From Phormidium sp. FACHB-1136 (GTDB taxonomy: Bacteria > Cyanobacteriota > Cyanobacteriia > Phormidesmidales > Phormidesmidaceae): a DNA stretch of 56,082 nucleotides. Shown here piece after piece: positions 8,771 to 16,606 of this stretch. The stretch lies in NCBI RefSeq assembly GCF_014697375.1, contig NZ_JACJRS010000032.1:1-56082 (forward strand), written 5' to 3'. The translations under genes and the position numbers were made by a program. The notes under the pieces are model-generated. The model searched no databases. It was not told the origin of the DNA and saw only the letters and a list, made by a program, of their open reading frames with translations. The first letter of the stretch is position 1; each line of letters opens with the position of its first letter.

Positions 8771-9484
8771 ATGATTCCACAAGCGATGTCCACCCCCTCT
8801 GCTACCACCTCGAATCTCCTCAACCAAGTAGCGGATCGGACGAGCCCTCGCCCCCAGTCGCCCCAGGTGGTGCAGGCGTTGTTGGATACCGAACGAGCGG
8901 CAAGACATCCCCGTCCGTCCCTGGCGCTGGAGTCGCTCCTCGGCCAGTGGCAACTGCGGTTTACAGCCCCCAATAAGCCCGCCTATAAGTCGGGAGTGCC
9001 CACGGGCAAAGGCTTCTACTGGCCTGTCTTGGTACCAGGTACCATCCGCTTCAGCCGTTCTGTTCCCGTCAGCCCTGGCCCAGTGTCGGACGCCTCGATC
9101 CCAGACACCTCAGTCCTAGATTCGTCAACGGCGGACGCCCCAACCTCAGCGTCCCCAAGCCCAGATCGGCTAACCATCGAAAACCAAATTCGGCTTGGTC
9201 CCCTGGCCCTGCAATTTAGTGGCCCCGCCAAGTTTTTGGCCAAACAAAACCTACTGGCCTTTGATTTTGTGCAGTTGCAGGTCTCTGTGGGCGGTCTGCG
9301 TCTGTTTAAGTTTCCCATTAAGGGGCGGTCTAGCTCCGAGGATTTTGCCACCATCCCCATCGCCAAGCTGCCCTTTTTCGCCTTTTTTGCCGCCACCGAA
9401 CAATACCTCGCGGCCCGTGGTCGAGGGGGCGGCTTGGCCCTGTGGGTAAAGCAGGCCACCGCCACACCAATGGGGTTACAGTAA
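8771..9484 (+). CDS. Plastid-lipid-associated protein/fibrillin family protein
   Basis: The 237-residue protein shows the PAP/fibrillin pattern: LESLLGQWQLRFTAP near the start, KGFYWPVLVPGTIRFSRS, then LGPLALQFSGPAKFL and a C-terminal beta segment. Family members are lipocalin-like proteins associated with thylakoid membranes or lipid bodies and linked to photoprotection. The start is set by a strong GGAGGA eight bases before the ATG at 8771. A Ser/Pro/Asp/Thr-rich low-complexity insert (about residues 100-135) interrupts the barrel and looks lineage-specific. sppA begins 28 bases after the stop on the same strand, so the two are probably cotranscribed. Confidence 0.75.
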   Translation: MIPQAMSTPSATTSNLLNQVADRTSPRPQSPQVVQALLDTERAARHPRPSLALESLLGQWQLRFTAPNKPAYKSGVPTGKGFYWPVLVPGTIRFSRSVPVSPGPVSDASIPDTSVLDSSTADAPTSASPSPDRLTIENQIRLGPLALQFSGPAKFLAKQNLLAFDFVQLQVSVGGLRLFKFPIKGRSSSEDFATIPIAKLPFFAFFAATEQYLAARGRGGGLALWVKQATATPMGLQ

Positions 9485-9512
9485 AACAACACCCTTGCGC
9501 GAGCCCTCTTCC

Positions 9513-11351
9513 ATGCGGCAGTTTTTGAAGTACACCCTAGCCAGCCTCACTGGGTCGATTTTGTTCTTTCTGCTGGCGGGCTTTTTGATCACCCTGGGGG
9601 CGATGGGGTTAATGGGGGTGCTCATCGCTAGCCTCGCCCGAGACGGGGGCGTTCCTACGGTGGAAAAAGACTCGGTTTTGATCTACGACTTGGCCACCCT
9701 AGTCCCCGATTCCCCCACCTTTCAGGGGCCAGAAAGTTTTGTCCTCAATGGCCCGATAGCCCCCCAGGTCGCTCTGCGGCAGGCCGTTCTCGCCCTAGAA
9801 GCCGCCGCTGAGGATGATCGCATTGTGGCCCTCTACCTTAAGGGCAGTCCGACCACCTTGGGTATTGGGTTGGCCAATCAGCAGGAACTCGCCCAGGCCA
9901 TCACTCGCTTTAAGGAATCCGGCAAACCCATCCTGGCCTACGCCGTCGGCTGGAGCGAACGGGAATATGCCCTCGTTTCCCTGGCAGATACCCTCTACTT
10001 GCATCCCTTTGGCGAACTGGAGATGAATGGGCTTTACAGCGAAACTCTGTACCAGGCCGATGCCCTAGAAAAGCTGGGGGTTGGGGTACAGGTCACCCGT
10101 ACCGGAGCCTATAAATCGGCGGTGGAGCCCTTCACCAACAACGCCATGAGCCCAGAGGAACGAGAGCAGACCCAGCGCCTCCTGCAAGACCTGTGGCAAG
10201 GGCTGCTGAGCGATATGTCCCAGGCCCGATCCCTGACTCCCCAGCAGATTCAGGCCATCGCCAACACCCAAGGCTTTCTATTTGGAGAGGCGGCAAAAAC
10301 CCAGGGGTTGGTGGATGAACTGGCCTACGAAGATGAGGTGGTAGCGGCTCTGCGGGAACTCACCGGGGAAGAGGCCACCGATGGGGAGGAGGAAGGGGCT
10401 GATTTTCGGCAGATTGACCTACCCACCTACGCCACCACCGTGGAGGATGACTGGGCTAACCGCACCGCCAAGGCCAAGGTGGCGGTGGTCTATGCCGAAG
10501 GCCCGATTGTCTATGGCGAAGGCGGCACCGATGGGTTAAGTCCCGGCCTGATTGCCGGAGATGCCCTTGCCCACCAACTCCGCCAACTGCGCCGGGATGA
10601 CCAGGTGAAGGCCGTCGTACTGCGGGTCAACAGTCCGGGCGGCAGTGCCCTAGCCTCGGAGGTGATTCTGCGGGAGGTGCAGCTCATCCAGGCCGAGGGC
10701 ATTCCCGTGGTCGTGTCCATGGGGGACGTGGCCGCCTCTGGCGGCTACTGGATTGCCGCCAGTGCCGATGCCATCGTGGCCCAACCCGGTACCATCACCG
10801 GGTCGATTGGGGTGTTTAGCCTCTTCCTCAACCTAGAAGACCTCAGCGACACCGTGGGTTTTAACTGGGAGACCGTCAAAACCGCTGAACTGGCCGATAT
10901 GTTCACCCTGTCCCGCCCCAAGACCGTTCAAGAACTAGCTATTCTCCAATCCACCGTTGACTCCCTCTACGGTGCCTTTTTAGATCGGGTAGAAGCAGGC
11001 CGACAGTTGCCCCGTGCCCAGGTGGCCGATCTGGCCCAGGGCCGAGTGTGGTCGGGCCAAGCCAGCTACGATCTAGGGCTGGTGGATGAACTAGGGGGGC
11101 TTCAGGTTGCCCTTGAAAAAGCCGTCGAACTGGCCGAACTGGGCGACGACTGGCGCTTAGTCAGCTACCCCGAACCGAGCGACTGGCAACAATTTTGGGC
11201 CACCTTCCTCGGATCCCAGGCCCAACCCAACCCCGATCCCCTCACAGCCCAAGTCCAGCAGATTTGGGGAGAGCACCTCACCCTTGTGCAGACCCTCAAC
11301 GACCCACGCGGACTCTACATGCGACTGCCCTTCACCCTCAGGATTGATTGA
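9513..11351 (+). CDS. sppA: Signal peptide peptidase SppA (protease IV)
   Basis: This is a 612-residue membrane-bound serine protease of the double-length (67K) type. An N-terminal transmembrane anchor (SLTGSILFFLLAGFLITLGA) precedes two ClpP-like halves. The expected catalytic dyad is visible: Lys201 in TGAYKSAVEPF and Ser409 in GDVAASGGYW. SppA degrades cleaved signal peptides; in cyanobacteria it is also connected with light acclimation and phycobilisome remodelling. The ATG at 9513 is chosen over a TTG at 9495 because it gives a normal anchor. The gene follows a fibrillin-like gene, which suggests a shared light-stress context (inference). It converges with the next gene, leaving a 21-base gap. 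Confidence 0.93.
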   Translation: MRQFLKYTLASLTGSILFFLLAGFLITLGAMGLMGVLIASLARDGGVPTVEKDSVLIYDLATLVPDSPTFQGPESFVLNGPIAPQVALRQAVLALEAAAEDDRIVALYLKGSPTTLGIGLANQQELAQAITRFKESGKPILAYAVGWSEREYALVSLADTLYLHPFGELEMNGLYSETLYQADALEKLGVGVQVTRTGAYKSAVEPFTNNAMSPEEREQTQRLLQDLWQGLLSDMSQARSLTPQQIQAIANTQGFLFGEAAKTQGLVDELAYEDEVVAALRELTGEEATDGEEEGADFRQIDLPTYATTVEDDWANRTAKAKVAVVYAEGPIVYGEGGTDGLSPGLIAGDALAHQLRQLRRDDQVKAVVLRVNSPGGSALASEVILREVQLIQAEGIPVVVSMGDVAASGGYWIAASADAIVAQPGTITGSIGVFSLFLNLEDLSDTVGFNWETVKTAELADMFTLSRPKTVQELAILQSTVDSLYGAFLDRVEAGRQLPRAQVADLAQGRVWSGQASYDLGLVDELGGLQVALEKAVELAELGDDWRLVSYPEPSDWQQFWATFLGSQAQPNPDPLTAQVQQIWGEHLTLVQTLNDPRGLYMRLPFTLRID

Positions 11352-11372
11352 TACCCAGGGCGGGATTGTGAG

Positions 11373-12389
11373 TTAAGGGGGATGGCCTGCAATGTCGTGG
11401 ACTCGCAGCAAATCCGCCAGGGTGGCACAGTAGGGATCCATGCCAAAGCTGGCCGGGTTGACGGCTCCCTGGTAGACAAAGTGGCGATATTGCAGGCAAA
11501 AGTAATCCCAGGGAGCCATTTGCACCCGAAAGATCTGAATCAACAGATTGGCCAACCCCAGGGACAGGGGTACCCGAAACCAAATACGCTGACCGAAATA
11601 GTCGCTAATTTGCTCCACCGCCTGATTCACAGACAGGGGCGGATTCCCAATCACAAATTCCCGGTACCCCTGGTCTGATGGGTGCTCTATCAGATGGTTC
11701 ACGACCGTAGCGATGTCCTGGGCATGGGAAAAATGGAAGCCCGCATCGGCCTGGAAGAACCGCACCAGCCCCACCCAGCGGGTCACATCCTGCAACCCCG
11801 CCGAAATAAAGGAGTAGGGTTTGTCCTTATCGCCCCCGAAGACCAGCGTGGGAAACACCGTAGTAATTTTGGGATAGATAGCTAGTTCTGGGAGCCGTTG
11901 GTGGCACTCGTACTTACTGCGAATGTAGTCGGTGCCAAGGGTGCCCGCCTCGGCGAGGGGTTGGCGGTGACGATCCAAAATGCTAGCGGTGGAGAAGTAA
12001 ATCACCTGCTGGCAGCGGTCAGGATCCAACATGGACATCAGCCGCAGATTGTGGCGCACATTGGTGCCAAAGACATACTCCTCATCCCCTCCCCAGGCCG
12101 CAGCGGTGAGGATAGCGATCTGTATGGTGGGGAGCAGATCGGCGTACTGATCAATATCTGCTAGACCGCCCTGGAGAATATGCACCCTGGGGTGATCCGC
12201 CACGGGCAGGCGCAACTTTTCGGGATACCGCAACAGCAGGTAAATGTCGTAGCGATCCACCTGCAACAACAGTTCAAGGAGATAGTGTCCAATACAACCG
12301 CTGGCTCCGGTCATCAAGACCCGAAGTGAGCCTTGGGCAGTGGGATTCGATGCTGAATTATCCAAACTGTTCTCGTAATCCTTAATCAA
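11373..12389 (-). CDS. NAD(P)-dependent epimerase/dehydratase family protein
   Basis: This is an extended short-chain dehydrogenase/reductase of about 338 residues. It has the nucleotide-binding glycine motif GASGCIG (about residue 28) and a YxxxK pair in DYIRSKYECH, with a preceding Ser-rich FSTASIL strand. The substrate cannot be told; nucleotide sugars are common for this family, and glycan genes lie within 5 kb. The longest frame starts with TTG at 12389; a TTG at 12365 follows an AAGGA, and an ATG at 12314 directly precedes the Rossmann fold, so the start is uncertain. Confidence 0.8.
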   Translation of the reverse strand: MIKDYENSLDNSASNPTAQGSLRVLMTGASGCIGHYLLELLLQVDRYDIYLLLRYPEKLRLPVADHPRVHILQGGLADIDQYADLLPTIQIAILTAAAWGGDEEYVFGTNVRHNLRLMSMLDPDRCQQVIYFSTASILDRHRQPLAEAGTLGTDYIRSKYECHQRLPELAIYPKITTVFPTLVFGGDKDKPYSFISAGLQDVTRWVGLVRFFQADAGFHFSHAQDIATVVNHLIEHPSDQGYREFVIGNPPLSVNQAVEQISDYFGQRIWFRVPLSLGLANLLIQIFRVQMAPWDYFCLQYRHFVYQGAVNPASFGMDPYCATLADLLRVHDIAGHPP

Positions 12390-12496
12390 TCAATGCTATC
12401 GGCAAGGTGACCGTTCCCCTATTCTCACCTGTGGCGGGATGAAATCCAAGTCTAGCCGTCACGGTTGCCCTCAATACCGGGGAAATTGGCGGCAGG

Positions 12497-13456
12497 CTAG
12501 ATCCAGTCCTCGTCCGCTTCATCGTCCCAATTGCTGGCCGCTTGGGTGTTTTGGGTCACTTGGGTGTCTTGGGGATAGCGGTCTAGCGGTGGCTTTTCTG
12601 GAGGAACCTTGGCCGAAGTCGTTGGGGCGAAGGCTGTATCCACGTCCTCTGCCTGATTTGGGGAGTCTGGCTGTGGGGGTGACGGTTGTGGAGGTGACGG
12701 TTGTGGGGAAGCTGACCGCTTCGCCAGGGAGGAGGGGCGTGGGGGAATGTCAATCACCGTTTTTGTAGGCTTCGGGGCGGTTTTGGCCCGCACCAAGTCC
12801 TGCACCCAGGTCACCAAGCCTTGGCCACGCTCTCCCCAGGTCATGCCCGTTTTAGGGCTAGCGGATTGGGAGGGAGCAGTAGTGGCGGTTGAGCGCTGAT
12901 TAGCCTGGGCGATTTGGGGGCGTGGGGAGGCTGAGGGCTCTATCGTCCTTGCCGAGGTTTCCAAGATTCTGGGGATGGAGGACTCCTCCGGCCCTTCCAC
13001 CGGATCGACGAATTCATACCCCACTGCCTTCAATGCCGATACCCGAATGCCTGCCATAGGAACCGTGGCGGCGGCAGGTGTGGGCAACCATCGGCGCAGG
13101 GGCGTTTGGCGCAGAATATCTAGGGCCAGGGCGGTCATTTCGCGGCGGAAGGTGGGCCAGGAATCGGCGGTGTAGGGGGTCTGCTGAGCGACGGGAGTGC
13201 GCTTGCGGCGCAGGGTGAGGGTTTGCCAGCCCAGCCAGCCCATCAGGCTAATGCTAGCGAGATGTCCGACCAGTTCCGTCGGGGTGATCTGGCTGGCATC
13301 CAGCCACAGAATTAGCGCATAGAAACAGCCCACCCCACTCCAAAAAAAGTCGTGGCGACGGTGGACTTCTGGGAAGAAAAAAGCCGCCAGGTAAAGGGTA
13401 ACGCTGCCCAGCCCCACCAACCCAGCCAAGACCCCGGACAATAGTTGTATGGCCAT
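12497..13456 (-). CDS. Ycf66 family membrane protein
   Basis: The 319-residue protein starts with a hydrophobic module of about 85 residues containing three predicted membrane helices (LSGVLAGLVGLGSVTLYLAA, FYALILWLDA, LASISLMGWLGW). This matches the Ycf66 family found in cyanobacteria and some plastids, whose function is unknown. The rest is soluble, Pro/Ser/Thr-rich and probably disordered, with a repeated PSPPQP segment and an acidic end (DDEADEDWI). The ATG at 13456 has an upstream GGTGGGA and places the first helix at the N terminus. Confidence 0.75.
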   Translation of the reverse strand: MAIQLLSGVLAGLVGLGSVTLYLAAFFFPEVHRRHDFFWSGVGCFYALILWLDASQITPTELVGHLASISLMGWLGWQTLTLRRKRTPVAQQTPYTADSWPTFRREMTALALDILRQTPLRRWLPTPAAATVPMAGIRVSALKAVGYEFVDPVEGPEESSIPRILETSARTIEPSASPRPQIAQANQRSTATTAPSQSASPKTGMTWGERGQGLVTWVQDLVRAKTAPKPTKTVIDIPPRPSSLAKRSASPQPSPPQPSPPQPDSPNQAEDVDTAFAPTTSAKVPPEKPPLDRYPQDTQVTQNTQAASNWDDEADEDWI

Positions 13457-13574
13457 GTCCCACCCCCGTCGTCCATCCTGCATCCCTCCCACTCTATCGC
13501 AGGTCTGGCGATGGCCCGATCCCAAATTCTGAGCGAATCGGGGGGATTCCGGTTTGGGGAGGTGGAGTGGGGGG

Positions 13575-14525
13575 CTAGGCCGCTCCGGCCTTTTTGGAAA
13601 AGAGCACCAGAATGGTTTTGAGAATCAGCTTCACGTCGTACATCAGGCTCCAGTTTTTCTGGTAGTCCAAGTCCATGCGAATCACGTCCTCGAACTTTTT
13701 CACACTAGAGCGACCGTTGACCTGCCATTCCCCCGTCATTCCCGGCTTCACATCTAGACGCTGCCATTCCGGCACTTTGTATTGCTCAATTTCGTCCGGG
13801 GTGGGGGGGCGAGTCCCTACGAGGCTCATCTCTCCCCTCAGCACGTTCCAAAATTGGGGCAGTTCGTCGAGGCTGGTGCGGCGCAGAAAACGACCTACCT
13901 TGGTGATGCGAGGATCGTTTTCGTTTTTAAATAGCGGCCCTTCCACCTCATTTTTCACCTTGGCCTTGAGGGCTTCGGCATCGGTCACCATGGAGCGAAA
14001 TTTCCAAATGTAGAACCGCTTACCCAGCCAAGAACAGCGCACCTGCTTGAAGAAAATGGGGCCACCGTCCTCCAGTTTGATGGCGATGATGATCGGAATC
14101 GCCAGAATAGCGGTAATCCCCAGCCCCACCAGCGCCCCCACAATATCCATGGCCCGTTTCCCCTTGGAATGAACGGAAGGATGGGTGGTGATCTCCGCAA
14201 ACTTGACCTCTGGTGAGGCCACATCGGCTTCATTGGTACCTGGTTCTAAGGTAAACAGTTGATCCAGGTCGGTCATCGTCAGCACCATGCGCACCTGTTC
14301 GCGCACGCCCCGCAGCACTATGGCAATGTGCTGTTGCTGGCAGGCTCGGTAGGAGATCATGAGCGCTCCCAGCCCACTGCTGTCCATAAAGGTGGTATCG
14401 CTGAGGTCAATCACAATAGTCTGCGGCGAGGGCTGCTGCTTGCAGTATGCCTTCACCTGGCGTTCAAACTCCACCGCCTCGACCACCGTTAAGTTAGGAG
14501 GTACTGAAACAACACAAGTCAACAA
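13575..14525 (-). CDS. STAS domain fused to a polyprenyl-phosphate sugar-phosphate transferase
   Basis: Residues 1 to about 100 form a STAS/anti-anti-sigma domain. Its phosphorylatable-serine region reads DTTFMDSSGLGALM. Residues from about 125 form a bacterial sugar transferase of the WcaJ/WbaP/PssY type: KRAMDIVGALVGLGITAILAIP (one membrane or re-entrant helix), FKQVRCSWLGKRFYIWKFRSM, RRTSLDELPQFWNVLRGEMSLVGTRPP. This enzyme class moves a sugar-phosphate onto undecaprenyl phosphate to start exopolysaccharide synthesis. Both domains look intact, so initiation of polymer synthesis may be controlled by Ser phosphorylation of the STAS part (inference). The only start in frame is TTG at 14525, with AGGACGAG upstream. 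A strong palindrome lies about 110 bases further upstream. Confidence 0.88.
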   Translation of the reverse strand: MLTCVVSVPPNLTVVEAVEFERQVKAYCKQQPSPQTIVIDLSDTTFMDSSGLGALMISYRACQQQHIAIVLRGVREQVRMVLTMTDLDQLFTLEPGTNEADVASPEVKFAEITTHPSVHSKGKRAMDIVGALVGLGITAILAIPIIIAIKLEDGGPIFFKQVRCSWLGKRFYIWKFRSMVTDAEALKAKVKNEVEGPLFKNENDPRITKVGRFLRRTSLDELPQFWNVLRGEMSLVGTRPPTPDEIEQYKVPEWQRLDVKPGMTGEWQVNGRSSVKKFEDVIRMDLDYQKNWSLMYDVKLILKTILVLFSKKAGAA

Positions 14526-14635
14526 GGTAATCTCGTCCTAGGCGACTGAGTGGGGGGCATCCTGATTAAAAGCAAAGGCTGAGGTCATACAAGTATCCCC
14601 TAGAGAACCAGGGACGACAAGATGTAGGTTAACGA

Positions 14636-14663
14636 TGGCGTAACGTTGGCGTAACGTTACGCC
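14636..14663. promoter_or_regulatory. Tandem and palindromic GGCGTAAC motif, possible operator
   Basis: An 11-bp unit TGGCGTAACGT is repeated head to tail (14636-14646 and 14647-14657). The second unit runs into a perfect 16-bp palindrome, GGCGTAACGTTACGCC (14648-14663). It lies about 110-140 bases before the STAS/sugar-transferase start and after the stop of the preceding same-strand gene. No T run follows, so an operator is more likely than a terminator. The binding protein is unknown. Confidence 0.5.
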
Positions 14664-14802
14664 CAGAACCCTGCGTAGAACTCAACCCTCTTGGCGACCA
14701 TCCGCGTCCCCATCGCCTCGGTCAAGACACAGCGGTTGCTCAACGGCCTCGTGATCCGACTGGTGTCCCAGATTTGATCGCGGGTCGTGGTAGCCAGGGG
14801 GA

Positions 14803-16509
14803 TTAGGGCAAGGTGGGCGTTTCCTCCTCCGGTGGCTGTGGCGCTTGTGGATTGATGGGGGCCAGCGGTGCCTTGACCAAGTGCCAAGTGCCCACGGTGG
14901 CGATTATGTCGTAGCCCTGCTCTGTGGGGACGGGGAAGCGTTGACCATTGCCCCAGGCATACTCCCCTGGGGGTAGGTCGGCCCAGTCGCTAATAGCCAC
15001 CCCCAGGTTAGGGGAATAGAAGGTGAGCAGGATGGTGTCGCGGTCGCCGCTGGGTTGCAGGAAGTACACGGCATTTTGGGCCAGCACCGAGGCCGTCGGT
15101 TCTGTGGCAAGGCTGGCCTTGAGGGCGGGGTTGTAGTTGCCCCACAGGCCCGTGGCAAAGGTGGCGGCAATCAGCAGCCATGGCCCCAATAGCCAGCTCC
15201 ACTGCCAGACCCGCTGTTGCGATTGAGACACGGGAGAGCGTCGCCCCACCGCTAAGCCCCAGGGCAGCAGCCAGCCCACGCCGCCCGCCATGCCCAGCCA
15301 GCCGTAGGCCCGCAACTCCGGGGTAAACAGAGCCCCAGGGGCCAGCAACACCGCCACCCCGGCAGACGCCAGCAGCAGCCCCAGCACCCCAATCGCCCAA
15401 CTGAGGCCCACCGCCACCCGATAGCGATGGGGTGCCCGTGACCGATACCAACGCCCCAGATATTGCAACCCCACCGCCGCTAGCAGGGCCACCAAGGGAT
15501 AAAGTTGCAGCGAGTAGTACCAAGTGCGGGTATTAAACAGGCTGAGCAGGATAAACAGCACCACCGGATAGCCCAGCCACAGGGTACGACGGCCCATGCT
15601 AGGGTTGCGCCAGACCAAGCCGACTCCCACCAAGGCAAAGAGCATCCAGGGAAAGGTGGTGGCGGGAATGTGCCACAGGTAGTAGGTCATCGAAGCGGCG
15701 GGGTTGAAGGTGGGGACGGGGCTTTGATTCCACTCTTGGGCCAAAAATAGAAGCTTGCCAAACAGGTGCTGAAAGGGTAACCAGCCATAGCGAGCCGAGC
15801 TAGCGCCTAGCCAGAATGCGGTCGGTACGATTCCCAGAGCCAAGCCGAGGTATAGCCCTGGGTTCTGCAAATGGCGATGGCTTTTGCGACCCCACACCAG
15901 GTAGGGCAGCAGTGCCACTATGGGCAGAAAAATCATCACGCTTTTCATCAAAAAGCCCAGGCCCAGCGCGACCCCCGCCAGACCGCCCCACCACCCGCGT
16001 CGCCGGGGGTGATCCTCCGCCTGAAGCAGTCCCCAAATGGCTAGCAGTTCTAGAAAAACTAGGGGAACATCCTGGGTCGCTAGCTTACTGGAATGCATCC
16101 ACAGGGGCATCACGGTAAAAATTGCCGCCCCCCACAGCCCCGTACTCGGAGGCCACAGCCGTTGGCCAATCTGCCAGGTCAGCACCACCGCCCCCAGGGA
16201 AAACACCATGCTGGGCAGACGGGCCGACCATTCACTGCGGTCAAACACGAGGTAACTCAGGGCGATCAACCAATTCGCCCCAATGGTGCGGTCGAACACA
16301 GGCTGGCCCCACCAGCCCACGGTGACCCCATCTTGATTGTCCAAAATCCAGCGGGCCTGTTGGGCATAATAGCCTTCGTCGTAGGCCATCAGGCTTTGGT
16401 GGGGATGGTGGATCAGCAGTAACGCCCCCGTCCACAGCACCAGCCACAGCCAGCTCTGTCCAGCGACCCCACGTAGACTGCCGTTCAGGCGTTTAAGGTA
16501 TTGTCTCAC
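14803..16509 (-). CDS. Glycosyltransferase family 39 (ArnT/PMT-like) membrane protein
   Basis: This is a polytopic protein of about 568 residues with roughly ten hydrophobic segments. After the first membrane helix comes the acidic motif AYDEGYYAQQARW, typical of GT39/ArnT-type enzymes that move sugars from polyprenyl-phosphate donors. A C-terminal soluble domain follows the last helix. The frame stays open to 16653, but an ATG at 16626 would overlap the ATG of the divergent recJ. A GTG at 16509, with AGGACG upstream and TATAAC-like bases further upstream, is more plausible. The acceptor cannot be deduced. The neighbouring sugar transferase suggests a surface-glycan role (inference). Confidence 0.82.
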   Translation of the reverse strand: MRQYLKRLNGSLRGVAGQSWLWLVLWTGALLLIHHPHQSLMAYDEGYYAQQARWILDNQDGVTVGWWGQPVFDRTIGANWLIALSYLVFDRSEWSARLPSMVFSLGAVVLTWQIGQRLWPPSTGLWGAAIFTVMPLWMHSSKLATQDVPLVFLELLAIWGLLQAEDHPRRRGWWGGLAGVALGLGFLMKSVMIFLPIVALLPYLVWGRKSHRHLQNPGLYLGLALGIVPTAFWLGASSARYGWLPFQHLFGKLLFLAQEWNQSPVPTFNPAASMTYYLWHIPATTFPWMLFALVGVGLVWRNPSMGRRTLWLGYPVVLFILLSLFNTRTWYYSLQLYPLVALLAAVGLQYLGRWYRSRAPHRYRVAVGLSWAIGVLGLLLASAGVAVLLAPGALFTPELRAYGWLGMAGGVGWLLPWGLAVGRRSPVSQSQQRVWQWSWLLGPWLLIAATFATGLWGNYNPALKASLATEPTASVLAQNAVYFLQPSGDRDTILLTFYSPNLGVAISDWADLPPGEYAWGNGQRFPVPTEQGYDIIATVGTWHLVKAPLAPINPQAPQPPEEETPTLP

Positions 16510-16606
16510 CCGTTCTAACGTCCTAGAAAAACCTTCGTAGGTTATATCATTAGCCCTGGATACATCGCCGCCCGATGGCCGTTCTCGGAGTTGGATTCGG
16601 TGTCGA

